Shown one piece after another: positions 62,382 to 64,000 of a stretch of 64,000 nucleotides of DNA (positions are counted from its first letter, which is position 1; each line of letters opens with the position of its first letter). A model generated the notes under the pieces. It ran no database searches. It was not told the DNA's origin and saw only the letters and a program-made list of their open reading frames with translations. A program made the translations under genes and the position numbers. The stretch is from Candidatus Gastranaerophilales bacterium (GTDB lineage Bacteria > Cyanobacteriota > Vampirovibrionia > Gastranaerophilales > Gastranaerophilaceae), in the NCBI GenBank assembly GCA_944325605.1, contig CALVAX010000004.1:62001-126000 (forward strand), read 5' to 3'.

Positions 62382-62783
62382 ATGAAAAAGTATATTATTT
62401 TGTTTATGTTATCATTGTATATTTCACCGGCTTTTGCAAATACATTTTTTGAGCCGCAGTGGAATGAATTTTGCCCGAGCCAGTATGCGAACTTAGACCT
62501 TGAAAAGGACTATATCCTTGCTGAAAAGAAATATTGGCAGCAGCGAAAAAAAGATTTTAACAAAAAACTCCGTTATTGTAATGTTCTGTCTGATAATCAG
62601 CGCGGTGCTTGTTATGACAATTTACGACTTGTAGAGAGTAACGCAACATCAACACACCTTGCGGAAGTCAGAATCAAACAGCAGGAATATGCGAATGCCG
62701 CAAGCATGACAAATGCTTTTAATTACCAGATAAACACAATGAATAATCTATTAAACAACCGCCCTTATTATTACGGATATTAG
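62382..62783 (+). CDS. Secreted small protein, paralogue of the gene at 30387
   Basis: 133 residues with a signal peptide (KKYIILFMLSLYISPAFA). The mature part has WNEFCPSQY, EKKYWQQRKKDFNKKLRYCN and RGACYDNLRL, aligned with the chromosomal protein at 30387. AAGGAG lies 8 nt before ATG 62382. It should be periplasmic with conserved Cys residues. Because a chromosomal copy exists, the element may have picked it up, or the family may serve a general role in this lineage. Confidence 0.7.
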   Translation: MKKYIILFMLSLYISPAFANTFFEPQWNEFCPSQYANLDLEKDYILAEKKYWQQRKKDFNKKLRYCNVLSDNQRGACYDNLRLVESNATSTHLAEVRIKQQEYANAASMTNAFNYQINTMNNLLNNRPYYYGY

Positions 62784-62791
62784 GAGTTTAT

Positions 62792-63226
62792 ATGAAAAAA
62801 TTATACGTCATTTTAAGTATATTTTTTACTCTTTCACTATTCACACTGCCTGCTTATTCTTCTGTATCTTTAAAAATTACTAATACTGATTTGGATTGCA
62901 GAGAAGATTATATATCAGGAGGTTTTGACTATTGTGATTTTAATGTTGATGTCCGTATAGATACTTATTCTTATGGAAAAGAATATGATTATTTAAATAA
63001 TCTAACCTACATTGTTGAATGTAAAGCTGATATAGAATACAAAACATTTAACAGGGATTTGGGGACAACATTTCCACATTGGGAACAGGTACATGAAAGA
63101 GAATATTTTTACGGTGTTAGCTGGAGTAGCAAAACAATAACATTTGATATAAATTTTTGGCATTTTGAACCTGTTATACAAGTTTTCCCGTCAAGTCTTT
63201 CTTGTCGTATTATCAATGCCTACTAG
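62792..63226 (+). CDS. Hypothetical secreted protein (144 aa)
   Basis: Signal peptide (KKLYVILSIFFTLSLFTLPAY) then a beta-rich mature part with Cys residues (DLDCREDY, FDYCDFN, VECKADI, LSCRII). TAGGAG lies before the ATG. It follows the preceding gene by 8 bp, so the two secreted proteins are made together. No family recognised. Confidence 0.6.
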   Translation: MKKLYVILSIFFTLSLFTLPAYSSVSLKITNTDLDCREDYISGGFDYCDFNVDVRIDTYSYGKEYDYLNNLTYIVECKADIEYKTFNRDLGTTFPHWEQVHEREYFYGVSWSSKTITFDINFWHFEPVIQVFPSSLSCRIINAY

Positions 63227-63372
63227 TCAGCATAGTATCCGACGGGCATGGGAGATTTTCAAAAACCTTCTCATATCCTCACCCCCTGTATCAGAGGAAT
63301 TTCAAGTATTATATGCTTACTTTTCATCTAAGAAATCTCTAAAATCCGCATGCCGGAAAAGTTATCGGGAAC

Positions 63373-63891
63373 ATGAACAAACGTTTAAAAAAATATTACA
63401 AAAGGCCGACGTCAAAACGGGCAGCCGTCAAGGTTATCAAAAGCCAAATCAACCTAATCAAAGCCCTTGCAAAAGGGCTTACTCTTAAAGCAACTGCAGG
63501 GCTGATGAGGATTTCTCACAACAATATTCAAAAAAGAACACAGCTTTTATATAAAAAATTCAATGTTCACAGCCGCACTGCTCTAATCTACAAATCACTG
63601 GAATTAAAGCTAATTCAAAGGTCTGAAATCTCCAACCTGTTCCGGCACCGTTTTTCATACAAAAAGAGAGTAAAAGTGCAGGAGCCTGAATTACAATCCG
63701 ACCTTACCGAACAAGAAATAAATTACTTGCAGCTTGCCTCCTACGGCGCCACAAAGCAGGAGATTATTAAACGTTTGAACCTTATAAATATGCATTTTTG
63801 CAACTATCTTCTTTGTGAAATCTGTGCAAAACTAAATGCCAAAAACATTACCCATGCAGCTTCAAACGCAATCCGGCTTAAAATTATCTAA
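63373..63891 (+). CDS. Protein with two LuxR-type HTH domains
   Basis: 172 residues. Both halves look like LuxR/GerE helix-turn-helix segments: QINLIKALAKGLTLKATAGL with the second helix MRISHNNIQKRTQLLYKKF, and LTEQEINYLQLASYGATKQE with RLNLINMHFCNYLLCEICAK. There is no receiver or ligand domain. It could bind DNA as a tandem-headed monomer. The ribosome site is weak (TCGGGA). It is the last gene before the window edge; the 109 bp after it show no complete gene. Confidence 0.6.
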   Translation: MNKRLKKYYKRPTSKRAAVKVIKSQINLIKALAKGLTLKATAGLMRISHNNIQKRTQLLYKKFNVHSRTALIYKSLELKLIQRSEISNLFRHRFSYKKRVKVQEPELQSDLTEQEINYLQLASYGATKQEIIKRLNLINMHFCNYLLCEICAKLNAKNITHAASNAIRLKII

Positions 63892-64000
63892 AGTAGACTT
63901 AATATGTCCTAAAATTTTAACAAAACGCTTTTCAGGCAGGCATTCCGGCCAGCACAATTTATTACTGTTTTTTCTATATATCGTAACCGTCAAACTCCGG

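Noticed and set aside
53450-64000. Right attachment site of the element
   Set aside because: I found no second copy of the tRNA 3' end (GTTCGAATCGCATCCAGGG) up to the window edge.
63974-64000. End of a minus-strand gene at the right edge
   Set aside because: Eight codons and a stop are open on the minus strand, which is far too little to support a gene.

Overview
The window is AT-rich and gene-dense, with rho-independent terminators and mostly Shine-Dalgarno starts. The genes suggest an anaerobic, fermentative gut bacterium: a reverse-type rubrerythrin, long acidic TonB-like and zinc-ribbon/TPR proteins, calpain-like and EF-hand proteins, GH57 and GH3 enzymes, and the GatA route to Gln-tRNA/Asn-tRNA. 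The overall style fits a gut relative of Cyanobacteria (Gastranaerophilales/Melainabacteria). That assignment is inferred from gene content only; no rRNA is present to confirm it.

Region by region. 1-7 kb: the 3' part of a TonB-like envelope protein, a small sigma-like factor, a 993-residue zinc-ribbon/AAA/TPR protein and gatA. 7-15 kb: a mostly minus-strand block with a membrane protein, a LysM-like small protein, dnaK, thrC, hom, an alpha/beta hydrolase and a small acidic protein. 15-18.4 kb: a family 2 glycosyltransferase, the RNase P RNA gene rnpB, and several small lineage-specific proteins. 18-27 kb: an orphan solute-binding protein, rarA, a LysM membrane protein, ruvC, an anchored protein with a matrixin-like site lacking the catalytic glutamate, mtnA, an AbrB-like small gene with a divergent 57-residue gene, and miaB. 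27.1-28.4 kb is a non-coding repeat cluster. 28-53 kb: an acyl-CoA ligase, small exported proteins, rubrerythrin, a calpain-like protease, HD and GGDEF signalling proteins, pgeF, an aquaporin, an HNH-like zinc protein, nagZ, a sodium:amino-acid symporter with a translationally coupled ACT protein, a GH57 glucan enzyme, dut, alaS and a pair of EF-hand-associated proteins. The promoter region of one of that pair is flanked by 17 copies of CCACA.

From tRNA-Arg(UCU) at 53.4 kb to the right edge lies what looks like an integrated mobile element. A large serine recombinase reads toward the tRNA and its last codons lie inside the 3' half of the tRNA gene. Behind it come a primase-polymerase/SF3 helicase, an ArdC-like antirestriction protein, an XRE repressor with an operator-like inverted repeat, a phage-type DNA-metabolism protein, a membrane-anchored WYL protein, a secreted protein that is a paralogue of a chromosomal gene at 30.4 kb, and a protein with two LuxR-type helix-turn-helix domains. 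The right end is not in the window.

Cross-cutting signals. Four copies of a 140-185 bp MITE-like element share terminal inverted repeats. A near-identical AATACTTTATATA box precedes three small-protein genes. At least five genes appear to be leaderless, with a promoter -10 box 6-7 nt before the start codon and no Shine-Dalgarno. The mobile element and the family of small, non-classically exported or secreted proteins are the least described parts of the window.
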